From contig NZ_CP046620.1 of assembly GCF_009931615.1 (NCBI RefSeq), positions 248,001 through 312,000 on the forward strand: a stretch of 64,000 bases of DNA, given 5' to 3'. Made by a program: the position numbers and the translations under genes. Below, in pieces: positions 53,135 through 61,657 of the stretch. This stretch comes from Algicella marina (GTDB lineage Bacteria > Pseudomonadota > Alphaproteobacteria > Rhodobacterales > Rhodobacteraceae). The notes beneath the pieces were generated by a model, which was given only the letters and a program-made list of their open reading frames with translations, did not search any database and was not told the DNA's origin. Position 1 is the first letter of the stretch. The number at the start of each line of letters is the position of its first letter.

Positions 53135-53961
53135 GGGGTGCCCCCGCTGCGGAAGCTGCGAATACCGGTGAGGCCGAGCGCGCGCAGGCGGGGCCGGGCG
53201 GTGGCGGGAATGCCGTCGGGGGCGAACAGGAGCGCGACGGCCGAGCCAGTGTGGGCGCAGGCGAGGCCGAGGGCGCCGAGGTCATCGGTCGCCGCCAGCA
53301 GCGGCGCGAGGTCGGGGCCGCCGCGCAGGGCGCGGTTGCGGGTGGCCGAGGCGGTGGCCAGGGCTGCGAGGGCTGCCCTATCACCGGCGCCGGCGGCGGC
53401 TGGCCAGGCGGTTGCGAGATCCGAGATGTCCGCGAATGTGCTGTCCTCGGCACGGGTTCGCTGCGACGGGCCGAGAAAACCGCCGACGATGTCGAACACG
53501 GGGGGAGACGGCATCAGGGCGAGGCTTTCGCCCCGGCGGGAGGCCCACAGGTGGCGGGACGGTTCCGCCAGCATAAGCGGATCGGTGGCGCCTTCGACGG
53601 CGAGGGTCAGGGCGGTGCTGGCGGCGGTGATGTCCTCTCCGAGCACCTGAAGCACGGCCAGCAGGCTGGCGGTGGAGACGCCGCATCCATGACCCGCGGG
53701 CAGGCTGCTGCGCAGGACGAGTCTGCCGTTGGGGACTGTTCCGAGAACGGCGCGGAACAGGGTGCGGTATGTCTCGGGAGGGAAGCGGAGACCGGGGGCG
53801 TGGCAGAAGAACGGGCCGCCGGGACGCCACGCGGCCGTGACGCTGCTGGCGCTGCATGGCAGGGTGATGAGCGCGACAGGACCGTCAGGGCCGAGCCTGC
53901 CCTGCAGAAACTCGCCGAAGTGGCCGGTGCGTGTCGCCTTGCGCCAGCCGCGGTCAGGCAT
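53131..53961 (-). CDS. bluE: GHMP kinase, L-threonine kinase for cobalamin (BluE/PduX type)
   Basis: 276 aa. GHMP-kinase phosphate loop LPAGHGCGVSTASLLAVLQ near 90-108 and N-terminal TGHFGEFLQGRLG. Rhodobacter BluE and enteric PduX phosphorylate L-threonine to the substrate of CobC. Embedded among cob genes with overlaps at both ends. ATG 53961 overlaps the phosphatase gene by eight bases; the longer frame upstream is that gene's shadow. Confidence 0.85.
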   Translation of the reverse strand: MPDRGWRKATRTGHFGEFLQGRLGPDGPVALITLPCSASSVTAAWRPGGPFFCHAPGLRFPPETYRTLFRAVLGTVPNGRLVLRSSLPAGHGCGVSTASLLAVLQVLGEDITAASTALTLAVEGATDPLMLAEPSRHLWASRRGESLALMPSPPVFDIVGGFLGPSQRTRAEDSTFADISDLATAWPAAAGAGDRAALAALATASATRNRALRGGPDLAPLLAATDDLGALGLACAHTGSAVALLFAPDGIPATARPRLRALGLTGIRSFRSGGTP

Positions 53962-54499
53962 CGGCGGGCGCGAGGCTGAGTGTGGCGGGAATGGTGAGCG
54001 TCTCGCCGTATGGCAGTGAGTGCGTCCACGGGTCGGTGTGCCCCATGGCCGCCGCGGCGATCTTGGCGACCCCTGCGTGGGTAACGACAAGGGTTGTCCC
54101 TGCACCCTGCAGCGCGGCGAGGGCTGGCAGGACACGGGCCTGCATCTGGGCGACGCTCTCGCCTCCATGCGGACGGGCGTGAAGAAAGTCTGCCGCCCAC
54201 TGGTCGAGTTCGGCGCGGGGCACCTCGCTCCACCTGCGGTTTTCCCACGTTCCGAAATTCATCTCCCGCAGGTCCGGCAGAACCTGCGGGATGAGACCGA
54301 AACGGCGCGCAGCGCGGTCGGCCAGCAGCCGGCAGCGGCGGGCCGGGCTGGTGGCGAGGGCCTGCGGCGGGTGCGTGAGCGTGGCGAGGGCGGCGTCCAT
54401 CTGTGCCGCCGCGTCCGGCGGCAGTGGCAGGTCGGTGCGACCGTAGCAGCGGCCTTCGCCATTCTCCGGACGGGTGTGACGCATCAGGATCAGGACCAT
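53954..54499 (-). CDS. Histidine phosphatase, probable alpha-ribazole phosphatase
   Basis: 181 aa. RHTRPENGEGRCYGRTDLPL at the N-terminus is the phosphohistidine motif of the PGAM-like fold; the partner His lies in VVTHAGVAKIAAAAM. It would remove the 5'-phosphate of alpha-ribazole-P or of cobalamin phosphate. In enterics this enzyme is called CobC, which clashes with the decarboxylase name, so no symbol is given. Start at 54499, overlapping cobS by ten bases. Confidence 0.87.
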   Translation of the reverse strand: MVLILMRHTRPENGEGRCYGRTDLPLPPDAAAQMDAALATLTHPPQALATSPARRCRLLADRAARRFGLIPQVLPDLREMNFGTWENRRWSEVPRAELDQWAADFLHARPHGGESVAQMQARVLPALAALQGAGTTLVVTHAGVAKIAAAAMGHTDPWTHSLPYGETLTIPATLSLAPADA

Positions 54500-55236
54500 G
54501 CCAACACCCCGAGGAGGAGGCCGAGTTGCGAAATCTGCTGGAGTGCACCGAGGCAATCGCCGGTGTAGCCGCCGAGGCGGCGCTGGTAGAGGGCGCGGGT
54601 GCCGATGTGGGCGGCGGCGAGGCCGATCAGGGCCCCGGCCCAGAGGTGGAGCGGCAGCAGGAGGGCCGGGGCCAGACCGGTGATTGCGGCGAAGGTGAGA
54701 GGCAACGGGCCGATGGGCCGTGCGGTGGCGGCGCCCGCGCCCTCGCTGCGCTGGTAGGCGCTGGTTGCCATGGCGAGGACGGCAGAGAAGCGGCTGGCGG
54801 ACTGGGCGAGCAGGAGGGCCGTGGCGGCGAGGCCGGCGGTGGGCATCGCGGCGAGGGTGGCGGCGGTCAACGCGACGGTGAACAGCAGCGTCAGGGCGCC
54901 GTAGCTGCCGATGCGGCTGTCGCGCATGATTTCCAACGCCCGGTCGCGCGTGCCGCCGCCGCCGAGGCCGTCAGCCATGTCGGCCAGTCCGTCCTCGTGC
55001 AGGCCGCCGGTGATCAGGGCCAGCCAGCCGAGGGCCAGCAGGACGGCGACGAGCGGCCCGAAGAGCGGGGTGGCGGCGAGGATGACCGCGGCTCCGAAAG
55101 CACCAAGGAGGGCACCGACTGCCGGGAACCAGCGGGGCGCGGCGGCCATCGCTGCGGGCGACCATGCGCCGGGCACCGGCAGCCGGGTGAGGAACTGGAA
55201 GGCGAGCAGGAGTGCCGCGAGTTCCCGCCGGGCCAC
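54490..55236 (-). CDS. cobS: Adenosylcobinamide-GDP ribazoletransferase (cobalamin synthase)
   Basis: Inner-membrane enzyme that completes the nucleotide loop. About 248 aa from a GTG at 55236 (VARRELAALLLAFQFLTRLP), one base after the cobT stop; an ATG at 55263 inside cobT is the alternative. TRLPVPG and the acidic motif HEDGLADMADGLGGG are diagnostic. Several hydrophobic helices. Uses the alpha-ribazole product of CobT. Confidence 0.94.
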   Translation of the reverse strand: MARRELAALLLAFQFLTRLPVPGAWSPAAMAAAPRWFPAVGALLGAFGAAVILAATPLFGPLVAVLLALGWLALITGGLHEDGLADMADGLGGGGTRDRALEIMRDSRIGSYGALTLLFTVALTAATLAAMPTAGLAATALLLAQSASRFSAVLAMATSAYQRSEGAGAATARPIGPLPLTFAAITGLAPALLLPLHLWAGALIGLAAAHIGTRALYQRRLGGYTGDCLGALQQISQLGLLLGVLAWS

Positions 55237-55237
55237 G

Positions 55238-56242
55238 CTAGTGGGCGCCGCTGACGCCGGCATCCTCGAAGCTCGCCATGCGGTTCATCATTGCAGCCGC
55301 CGCTTGCACCAGCGGCCAGGCAAGCAAAGCACCCGTGCCCTCGCCAAGACGGAGGTTGAGGTCAAGCAGCGGTTCGGCATGGAGGTGCTGGGCCAGCGCC
55401 TTGTTGCCCGGCTCCGCCGAGGCATGGCAGAACACGAAGGCGGGGCGCAGTTCCGGCTCCAGCGTCAGGGCGATCAGGGCGGCGGTGGAGGCGATGAAGC
55501 CGTCGACAAGCACCAGTCGCCGCTCCGTCGCCGCGCCGATCATCGCGCCGGCCATCATCACGATCTCGAAGCCGCCGTATTCGCTGAGCGCCTGCATGGG
55601 TTGCAGTTTGCCGGTGCGCGAGGCGGCCTTGCGCAGGATCGTCAGCTTACGGGCCACGCCTTCGGCATCAAGGCCGGTGCCGGGGCCGACCAGCGGCGCC
55701 AGTCTCTGGCCGGTGATCTTGTGGATGAGCAGGGCGCAGGTGGCGGTGTTGCCGATGCCCATGTCGCCGAAGGCCACGACGGGAAAGCCCCAGGACGCAC
55801 CGAACTCCCGACCGGTGTCGAGGGCGTCGGCGACGGCACCGGGCGACATCGCCGGTTCCTCCGCACTGTTGGCTGTGCCGGGACCGAGCCTGTGAACCAG
55901 CAGGTTGGGATGATCGACGGGGTTCTCGACGCCGGCATCGACGACCCGGACGGTGACGCCGAAGGCTCCGGCGAAGGCATTTGCGGCCGCGCCGCCGCCC
56001 ATGAAGTTCAGCACCATCTGCTGGGTGACGGCCTTGGGAAAGGCGGAGACGCCGGCATCGGCGAGGCCGTGATCGGCGGCGAAGATCGTGAGGCCGCAAC
56101 TGTCGGCGTTCGGGCGGGTGGTGCCCTGCAGAAGGCAGAGCTGCTCGGCCAACTCCTCGATCCGGCCGAGTGAGCCCACGGGCTTGGTCTTGCCGTCGAT
56201 GGCGGCTTTTACCTCTTCTCTGAGCGCCGGGTCGAATTCCAT
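55238..56242 (-). CDS. cobT: Nicotinate-nucleotide:dimethylbenzimidazole phosphoribosyltransferase
   Basis: Makes alpha-ribazole phosphate from dimethylbenzimidazole and NaMN. 334 aa: N-terminal KTKPVGSLGRIEELA motif near 18, ADHGLADAGVSAFP near 57, GDMGIGNTATCALL near 165 and the catalytic Glu in GEGTGALLAWPLV. It leads the minus-strand cobalamin operon and is divergent from cobU across about 125 bases. I see no cobalamin riboswitch in that gap. Confidence 0.96.
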   Translation of the reverse strand: MEFDPALREEVKAAIDGKTKPVGSLGRIEELAEQLCLLQGTTRPNADSCGLTIFAADHGLADAGVSAFPKAVTQQMVLNFMGGGAAANAFAGAFGVTVRVVDAGVENPVDHPNLLVHRLGPGTANSAEEPAMSPGAVADALDTGREFGASWGFPVVAFGDMGIGNTATCALLIHKITGQRLAPLVGPGTGLDAEGVARKLTILRKAASRTGKLQPMQALSEYGGFEIVMMAGAMIGAATERRLVLVDGFIASTAALIALTLEPELRPAFVFCHASAEPGNKALAQHLHAEPLLDLNLRLGEGTGALLAWPLVQAAAAMMNRMASFEDAGVSGAH

Positions 56243-56368
56243 GGCTCGCACTCCTTTTTTGCCATTCGTCTCTACGGTTTCAGACCGGGGCACGCAAGCC
56301 CGCCGCAACGGCTTGCCGGGGTGGGGGCAATATGGTTGTCTCGCCCGGCAAACGGAAGGGAAACGGCC

Positions 56369-56878
56369 ATGCAGCAGCATCACCTCGTGCTCGGCGGCGC
56401 CCGGTCTGGCAAGAGTGGCTATGCCGAGGCACAAGCGGAGGCGCTGGGCCCGGTTCGGCGCTACGTGGCGACAGCGGAGGCGGGGGACGACGAGATGACG
56501 GCGCGCATCGCTGCGCACCGGGCGCGACGCGGTGCGGGCTGGCAGACGGTGGAGACGCCGCTGGACATCTGCGCGCAGATTCGTGCTGGCGGGGCGGATG
56601 CTGTGCTGCTCGATTGCCTGACGCTGTGGCTGTCGAACCTGATGCATCGCGGGCGTGACATAGAGGCGGAAACAGAGGCCCTGATCGCGGCGCTGCCGAA
56701 TGCGCCCGCCCCGGTGTTGATGGTCTCCAACGAGGTGGGCATGGGGCTGGTGCCGGAGAATGCGCTGGCGCGCGCGTTCCGGGATGCGCAGGGGCGGCTG
56801 AACGCGCGGGTGGCGGCGGCAGTGCCGCGGGTGAGTTTCGTGGCCGCCGGGCTGCCGCTGGTGCTGAAGGGCGGCTGA
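56369..56878 (+). CDS. cobU: Adenosylcobinamide kinase / adenosylcobinamide-phosphate guanylyltransferase
   Basis: Bifunctional enzyme (169 aa; CobP in aerobic-pathway naming). Walker A GGARSGKS at 9-16, GMP-accepting His in AAHRARRG, and the signature SNEVGMGLVPENALARAFRD near 122. GGAAGGG lies eight bases before the ATG at 56369. The only plus-strand gene of the cobalamin cluster. Confidence 0.95.
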   Translation: MQQHHLVLGGARSGKSGYAEAQAEALGPVRRYVATAEAGDDEMTARIAAHRARRGAGWQTVETPLDICAQIRAGGADAVLLDCLTLWLSNLMHRGRDIEAETEALIAALPNAPAPVLMVSNEVGMGLVPENALARAFRDAQGRLNARVAAAVPRVSFVAAGLPLVLKGG

Positions 56879-56913
56879 GGTCGGAATTCGCCGGACAGCC
56901 GGCGGCGGGGCTC

Positions 56914-57297
56914 TCAGCCGAGATCGGGCGCGGGATCGTCCAGCGGCGGGATGCGGGCGACGAAATGGCCCTTGATCGCCTGCGGCCACTGACGGAAGGG
57001 CACGGCACCGCTGTCACTGGATGCATGACCCTGAGCATATTCGACGATGCCGGCGGCGGCTTCCTTGCCAGGTGCAAAGGAACCGAGAACGTAGGTGAGT
57101 TTGCCGGTGCCGGAGATGGCGATGTTGCAGCCGTGCTCGCAGCCCATCAGGCAGGCAGTGCCGCGCACGCTCACGCTTTCCGCACCTTCGGCTGCCTCCC
57201 GGACGGCGGCGAGCAGGGCCTCGCCGCAAGGCGCACCTTCCTTCGCTTCGCGCAGGGCCGGTTGGCGGCAGGTGGTGCAGACGGTGATCGTGGTCAT
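56914..57297 (-). CDS. DUF1636 Cys-rich protein associated with cobalamin genes
   Basis: 127 aa. CTTCRQPA at the N-terminus, GAPCGEALL near 27 and the cluster ACLMGCEHGCNIA near 48 give a thioredoxin-like ferredoxin fold that probably holds a metal or iron-sulfur centre. DUF1636 genes often lie in cobalamin clusters, but I know of no function. Start ATG 57297 (or 57306, three codons earlier). Convergent with cobU. Confidence 0.85.
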   Translation of the reverse strand: MTTITVCTTCRQPALREAKEGAPCGEALLAAVREAAEGAESVSVRGTACLMGCEHGCNIAISGTGKLTYVLGSFAPGKEAAAGIVEYAQGHASSDSGAVPFRQWPQAIKGHFVARIPPLDDPAPDLG

Positions 57298-57371
57298 TGC
57301 TGGCATGTCCGTTCGGATTGGTTCGCAGGGGCGGGGTACGGGTTCCGGCCGCGATTGTCGAGAGGCCGCCG

Positions 57372-57803
57372 TCAGCCCGCGAGGGCCTTCACCGCCCGCA
57401 GCGCCGCGCCATAGCCGGCAACGCCAAAGCCCGCGATCAGCGCATCGGCTGCCGGGGCAACGAAGGAGGTGTGGCGAAAAGCCTCGCGCCGGTGGGGATT
57501 GGAAATGTGCAGCTCGATTACCAAACCCTCGAAGGTTTTGAGCGCATCGTGGAGCGCCACGGATGTATGAGTATAGGCACCGGCATTGATGATCATGGCG
57601 GCGTGGGTTTCGCGGGCCTGCTGCACCCATGTCACCAGTTCGCCTTCGGAATTGGTCTGGCGGCATTCAAGATCGATTGACAGCTCCCGCGCTTCGCGCA
57701 TGCACTGCGCCTCGACCTCCGGCAGTTTCGTCGCGCCGTAGATATGCGGCTCCCTCAGGCCGAGCATGTTGAGGTTGGGGCCGTTGAGCAGCAGGACCTT
57801 CAT
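57372..57803 (-). CDS. aroQ: Type II 3-dehydroquinate dehydratase
   Basis: Third step of the shikimate pathway. 143 aa, dodecameric flavodoxin-like family. Opens VLLLNGPNLNMLGLREPHIY with the catalytic Arg/Tyr lid, has INAGAYTHTSVALHDAL near 72 and the His motif ELHISNPHRREAFRHTSF near 97. Its ATG overlaps the stop of an AroQ-like gene (ATGA). Confidence 0.96.
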   Translation of the reverse strand: MKVLLLNGPNLNMLGLREPHIYGATKLPEVEAQCMREARELSIDLECRQTNSEGELVTWVQQARETHAAMIINAGAYTHTSVALHDALKTFEGLVIELHISNPHRREAFRHTSFVAPAADALIAGFGVAGYGAALRAVKALAG

Positions 57804-58150
57804 GCCACACGCTCCGCGATCAGGCGCAGCGCGGCGGCGTAGCCGCCCATGCCGAGGCCGTAGATCTGAGCGTTCGTGCCGGCGACCGGCCCGCCACCCG
57901 CGGCGATGTTCTCCGGCTGGACCTCGACAGTGAACGCCGGCAGTGCGGCGATGGCGGTGGCATCGGCGGTGCCGGGGACCGGGGTGAGGATCAGGGGTGT
58001 ATCGCCGTCGGCCTCCACCGCGAAGGCCTGCCCGGAAAGTTGCGAGAGGCCGAGGTCTATCCCCAGCGGCTCCGCGGCCCGTTCACAGGCAGCGAAGACA
58101 GCGTCGGCAAAGGCGGTGTCGTCGGTGCCGACAAGAACATGTATGCGCAT
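57800..58150 (-). CDS. AroQ-like degenerate protein coupled to aroQ
   Basis: 116 aa, no named family. The ends resemble AroQ: MRIHVLVG at the start (AroQ KVLLLNG) and AQIYGLGMGGYAAALRLIAE at the end (AroQ ALIAGFGVAGYGAALRAVKA). The catalytic Arg/Tyr lid and the NAGAYTHTS and HISN-HR motifs are absent, and the middle is shorter (PLILTPVPGTADATAIAALP). ATGA overlap with aroQ. It may be a non-catalytic partner or a diverging duplicate. The homology is tentative. Confidence 0.55.
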   Translation of the reverse strand: MRIHVLVGTDDTAFADAVFAACERAAEPLGIDLGLSQLSGQAFAVEADGDTPLILTPVPGTADATAIAALPAFTVEVQPENIAAGGGPVAGTNAQIYGLGMGGYAAALRLIAERVA

Positions 58151-58281
58151 TCTGACCCTCTTTCTGGCGGTGAGGATGAGGGCAGGAACGCGCGGCGAAT
58201 GTCAAGGCAGGGGGCATCGCGGGTGCCGGAGGCAAGGCTTTGTCCCGGGCAGCAACGGCGTGCTGCCCGGACGGCCGGATG

Positions 58282-59031
58282 TCAGGCGGCCAGAGCCTCG
58301 GCATCGTGTCCGGCCGGCAGGTGCAGCGGGCAATCAGGGTCCGTCACGGCCCGCCAGATCGCCTGCACCACGTGATCCGGCTCCGTCATCTCCTCCGTCG
58401 CCTCGGCCATGAACGCGGCCATGACCCCGTCAATGAATGGCTGATAGTCGGCCGGGGCAGGATCGGCGATGCCCATCCTCGACATGGCGTTGCTGGCGAA
58501 ACTGGTATCCGGGGCACGGCCCGGCAGGACGATGCGGCTGCGGATGCCCAGCGGTGCCAGTTCGAGCGCGAGACATTCGGTAAAGGCATTCACTGCGGCC
58601 TTGGAGGCGGTGTAGACCGGCAGGAGCGGCAGGGGCTTCATCGTTACGCTTGAGGTGACATTGACGATGACGCCGGTGCCCCGGGCACGCATGCCGGGAA
58701 GCACGGCACGGATCATGGCCATCAGGCCGAACGTGTTGGTTTCGAAGACATCCCTGACAATTGCCTCCGGGGTGGCCTCGAACGGTGCCAGCCAGCCGAT
58801 GCCCGCGTTGTTCACCAGCGCGTCGACTGGCCCGGCGGCAGAGACGGCCGAAGCGATGCTGTCAGCCTCGGTTACATCGAGCGGCAGGATGCGCAAGTGT
58901 TCGGAAGCGGGCAGGAGGCTGGCATCCGGATTGCGCATGGTAGCGATGACGGCGTAGCCTTGGTCAAGGAAGTGGCGGGCGGTTTCCAGCCCGAAGCCGG
59001 AAGAGCAGCCGGTGATCATGACAGTTTGCAT
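58282..59031 (-). CDS. SDR-family oxidoreductase
   Basis: 249-aa classical short-chain dehydrogenase: TGCSSGFGLETARHF (cofactor), NNAGIGW, catalytic Ser in VTSSV and YTASK with intact Tyr and Lys. The AT-MRNPD stretch after the second strand suggests NADP(H) preference. The start is ATG 59031; the much longer frame upstream is antisense to the AraC gene. Divergent from that AraC regulator, which probably controls it. Substrate unknown. Confidence 0.92.
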   Translation of the reverse strand: MQTVMITGCSSGFGLETARHFLDQGYAVIATMRNPDASLLPASEHLRILPLDVTEADSIASAVSAAGPVDALVNNAGIGWLAPFEATPEAIVRDVFETNTFGLMAMIRAVLPGMRARGTGVIVNVTSSVTMKPLPLLPVYTASKAAVNAFTECLALELAPLGIRSRIVLPGRAPDTSFASNAMSRMGIADPAPADYQPFIDGVMAAFMAEATEEMTEPDHVVQAIWRAVTDPDCPLHLPAGHDAEALAA

Positions 59032-59127
59032 GGGAATTGGTCCTTTCGTTTCGATGCTCTTGATATCGCCAGCGAGAGGCGTACGATCTACTGCTGTACG
59101 TCCGCAAAAATTTATCGAAAGTCCGAA

Positions 59128-60033
59128 ATGCGCGATCCTTTGTCCGAGGTGATCTCCCTGTTGCGGCCGCAGACGCCCTCTTCGAAGCTGGCGGCGGCTT
59201 CCGGCCCGTTCCGGGTGCGGCGGGAGGATGTGACGGAAGTGTTCTATGCGTTCGTGCTGGTAGGGCGCGTCTGCCTGCAACTCGATGGCAAGGCGCTGCT
59301 GGAGATGGGCGCCGGAGATTTCGTGCTGGTGCCGGCGGCGCGGGGGTTCACGATTTCCAGCGTCGATCCACCGCCCGCCAGCGGCACGACGAGCAGGCCT
59401 GTCGTTGGGGAGGACGGTGTCTTTCGCATTGGCCCCGTGGACGGACCTGTGGATGTGCAGCAACTGGTCGGGCACTGCAGCTTCGGCAGTGCCGATTCGG
59501 AGCTTCTGGTCTCGCTGTTGCCGGACATGGTGGTCGTGCGCGGGGAGCAGCGGTTGGGTGCTCTGGCCGGACTGTTGCGGGATGAGGCGCGGGCGGACAG
59601 GCCAGCACGTGACGTGATCGTGCAGCATCTGCTGGAAGTGTTGCTGATCGAGGCGTTTCGCGCCTCCGGTCAGCCCGGTGGGTCGCCGGGCCTTTTGCAG
59701 GGGCTTGCGGATGCGCGTATCGGCCCGAGCCTGCGGGCGATGCATCGCGCACCGGAACAGGCGTGGACGGTGGCGCAACTGGCCAGAGAGGCGGGCTTGT
59801 CGCGGTCCGCCTTCTACACCCGGTTCAACCGGATCTTCGGGGTGCCGCCGATGGGTTATCTGCTGAGCTGGCGGATGACGCTTGCCAAACATCTGCTGGC
59901 GGGCGGCGGGCAGGGCGTGGCGGAAGTTGGTGCGCGGGCGGGATACGGTTCCGTCAGCGCGTTCAGTTCGGCGTTTCAGCGGGAAGTCGGGTGTTCGCCG
60001 ATGCGCTACGCACGGACAGTGGCGGCGGAATGA
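59128..60033 (+). CDS. AraC-family transcriptional regulator
   Basis: 301 aa. N-terminal cupin-type domain (FRVRREDVTEVFYAFVLVGR, the AraC_N form found next to SDR genes) and a C-terminal double helix-turn-helix (WTVAQLAREAGLSRSAFYTR; GVAEVGARAGYGSVSAFSSA). ATG 59128. The 96-base divergent gap to the SDR gene should hold its operator. Likely an activator of the adjacent SDR in response to a small molecule. Confidence 0.9.
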   Translation: MRDPLSEVISLLRPQTPSSKLAAASGPFRVRREDVTEVFYAFVLVGRVCLQLDGKALLEMGAGDFVLVPAARGFTISSVDPPPASGTTSRPVVGEDGVFRIGPVDGPVDVQQLVGHCSFGSADSELLVSLLPDMVVVRGEQRLGALAGLLRDEARADRPARDVIVQHLLEVLLIEAFRASGQPGGSPGLLQGLADARIGPSLRAMHRAPEQAWTVAQLAREAGLSRSAFYTRFNRIFGVPPMGYLLSWRMTLAKHLLAGGGQGVAEVGARAGYGSVSAFSSAFQREVGCSPMRYARTVAAE

Positions 60034-60054
60034 GCTTTGGGCATTATGCCCGCC

Positions 60055-61617
60055 TCAGAAATCCGTGGGCGCGCCGCCTTCCTTCTTGCGGCGGGCCACG
60101 AAAGCGGCGAGTTCCTCGCGCACGGCCTCGTCCATTGGGGGCGGCGTGTAGTCGGCGAGGATTGCCTTCCAGGTGCGGTTTGCCCTCTCCGGTGTCCATT
60201 CCGCACCCGCGCTTTCCCATGCCTCGTAGTTGCGCCAGTCGCTGAGGAAGGGGGAGTAGAACGCGGTCTCGTAGCGGTCCTGCGTGTGCTGGCACCCGAA
60301 AAAGTGGCCGTTGGGGCCGACCTCGGCGATGGCGTCGAGGGCAATGCCGCCCGGGCTGGTATCTGTCAGCACCGGGTCGAAATAGCGCTGGAACTGCTGG
60401 ATGACTTCGCAATCCATCACGAATTTTTCGTAGGAGGCGATCAGCCCGCCCTCCAGCCAGCCGGCGGCGTGGTAGACGAGGTTGACGCCGGATTGGACGG
60501 CAGCCCACATCGAGTTCATGCTCTCCCACATCGCCTGGCCGTCGGGTACGTTGGCGGCGCAGGCGTTGGAGGCGCGCAGCGGGATGCCGTAGAAGCGCGC
60601 CATCTGCCCTGTCATCTGAGTGGCGCGGATGTATTCGGGCGTGCCGAAGGCGGGAGCGCCGCTCTTCATGTCGACGTTTGAGGTGAACGTACCCATCACG
60701 CAGGGTGTGCCGGGATTCAGGAATTGCAGCAGGGCGATGGCGGCGAGAGCCTCGGCCACCGATTGCGTGACCGCGCCCGCCATCGTCACGGGCGCCATCG
60801 CACCGGCCAGCGTAAAGGGGGTGACCACCACCGGCTGGCCGCGGCGGGCGAAGCGCATTGCGCCGTCGAGCATCGGCCAGTCGTGCTTCAACGGGCTGGA
60901 GGAGTTTATGTTCGTGTAGATGCGGGGACGGCTGAAGAATTCCTCCGCCTTCAGGCCGGAGGCGATGCGGGCCATTTCCAGCACGTCCTCGACCCGTTCC
61001 GAGCCGAGGGAATATGCGTGGCAGACCTTGTCTGTCAGCGTCAGCTTCTCGAACAGACAATCGAGGTGGCGCACGGAGGCGTGGATATCCACCGGTTCCA
61101 CCGGATAACCGCCGGCGACGTGGATGCAGTTGAAATACTGCGTAAGCTTCATGAAATCCCTGAAGCTCTCGAAGTCGCCGACGCGGCGGCCCCTGTCCAT
61201 GTCCATCACGTTTGGCGGCGAGGAGACATTGACGAAGGCCATACTGCGCCCGCCGATGGTAATGGTGCGGTCGGGGTTGCGCGGGGTGATGGTGAACGAT
61301 GCGGGCGCGTGGGAAAGCATTTCCATCACCCAGTCGCGGCCCATGCGGACATTCTGTCCCTCGATGGTGCAGCCGGCGCGGCGCAGATGCTCCAGCGCCT
61401 CGTCATTGAGGAATTCGATACCGATGTCTTCCAGAATGCGCATCGCGCCGTCGTGGATGGCGGCGACGCCCGTTTCCGTCAGCGGTTCGGTGGGGCGGTC
61501 GGTGTTTTCCGGCTGGGCCCACGGGCTTTGCCGGATCGCCGGTCCGCTGCCGGCGCGGCGGCTGTTGCCTGCTCTGCCGCCGCTGCGTTGCGTCCTTGCG
61601 CCTTTCCTGTCGCTCAT
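60055..61617 (-). CDS. Trimethylamine methyltransferase (MttB) family protein
   Basis: 520 aa in one open frame without an in-frame amber codon, so it is the non-pyrrolysine MttB group, members of which demethylate quaternary amines such as glycine betaine. Arg/Gly-rich N-terminal extension of about 40 residues, then LTETGVAAIHDGAMRILEDI and the long TIM barrel ending CQHTQDRYETAFYSPFLSDW. GGGAG precedes the ATG. It needs a corrinoid protein partner; none is encoded in the window. It follows the HAD gene by 40 bases. Confidence 0.9.
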   Translation of the reverse strand: MSDRKGARTQRSGGRAGNSRRAGSGPAIRQSPWAQPENTDRPTEPLTETGVAAIHDGAMRILEDIGIEFLNDEALEHLRRAGCTIEGQNVRMGRDWVMEMLSHAPASFTITPRNPDRTITIGGRSMAFVNVSSPPNVMDMDRGRRVGDFESFRDFMKLTQYFNCIHVAGGYPVEPVDIHASVRHLDCLFEKLTLTDKVCHAYSLGSERVEDVLEMARIASGLKAEEFFSRPRIYTNINSSSPLKHDWPMLDGAMRFARRGQPVVVTPFTLAGAMAPVTMAGAVTQSVAEALAAIALLQFLNPGTPCVMGTFTSNVDMKSGAPAFGTPEYIRATQMTGQMARFYGIPLRASNACAANVPDGQAMWESMNSMWAAVQSGVNLVYHAAGWLEGGLIASYEKFVMDCEVIQQFQRYFDPVLTDTSPGGIALDAIAEVGPNGHFFGCQHTQDRYETAFYSPFLSDWRNYEAWESAGAEWTPERANRTWKAILADYTPPPMDEAVREELAAFVARRKKEGGAPTDF

Positions 61618-61657
61618 CTCGGTCTCCCTTTCCGCCTATCCAAGCGGGTGGTGTCTG

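Noticed and set aside
56243-56368. Cobalamin riboswitch between cobT and cobU
   Set aside because: The gap is only about 125 bases and no recognisable B12-box motif was seen.
60055-61617. Possible pyrrolysine (amber) codon in the MttB gene
   Set aside because: The frame is continuous without an internal TAG; it belongs to the non-pyrrolysine group.
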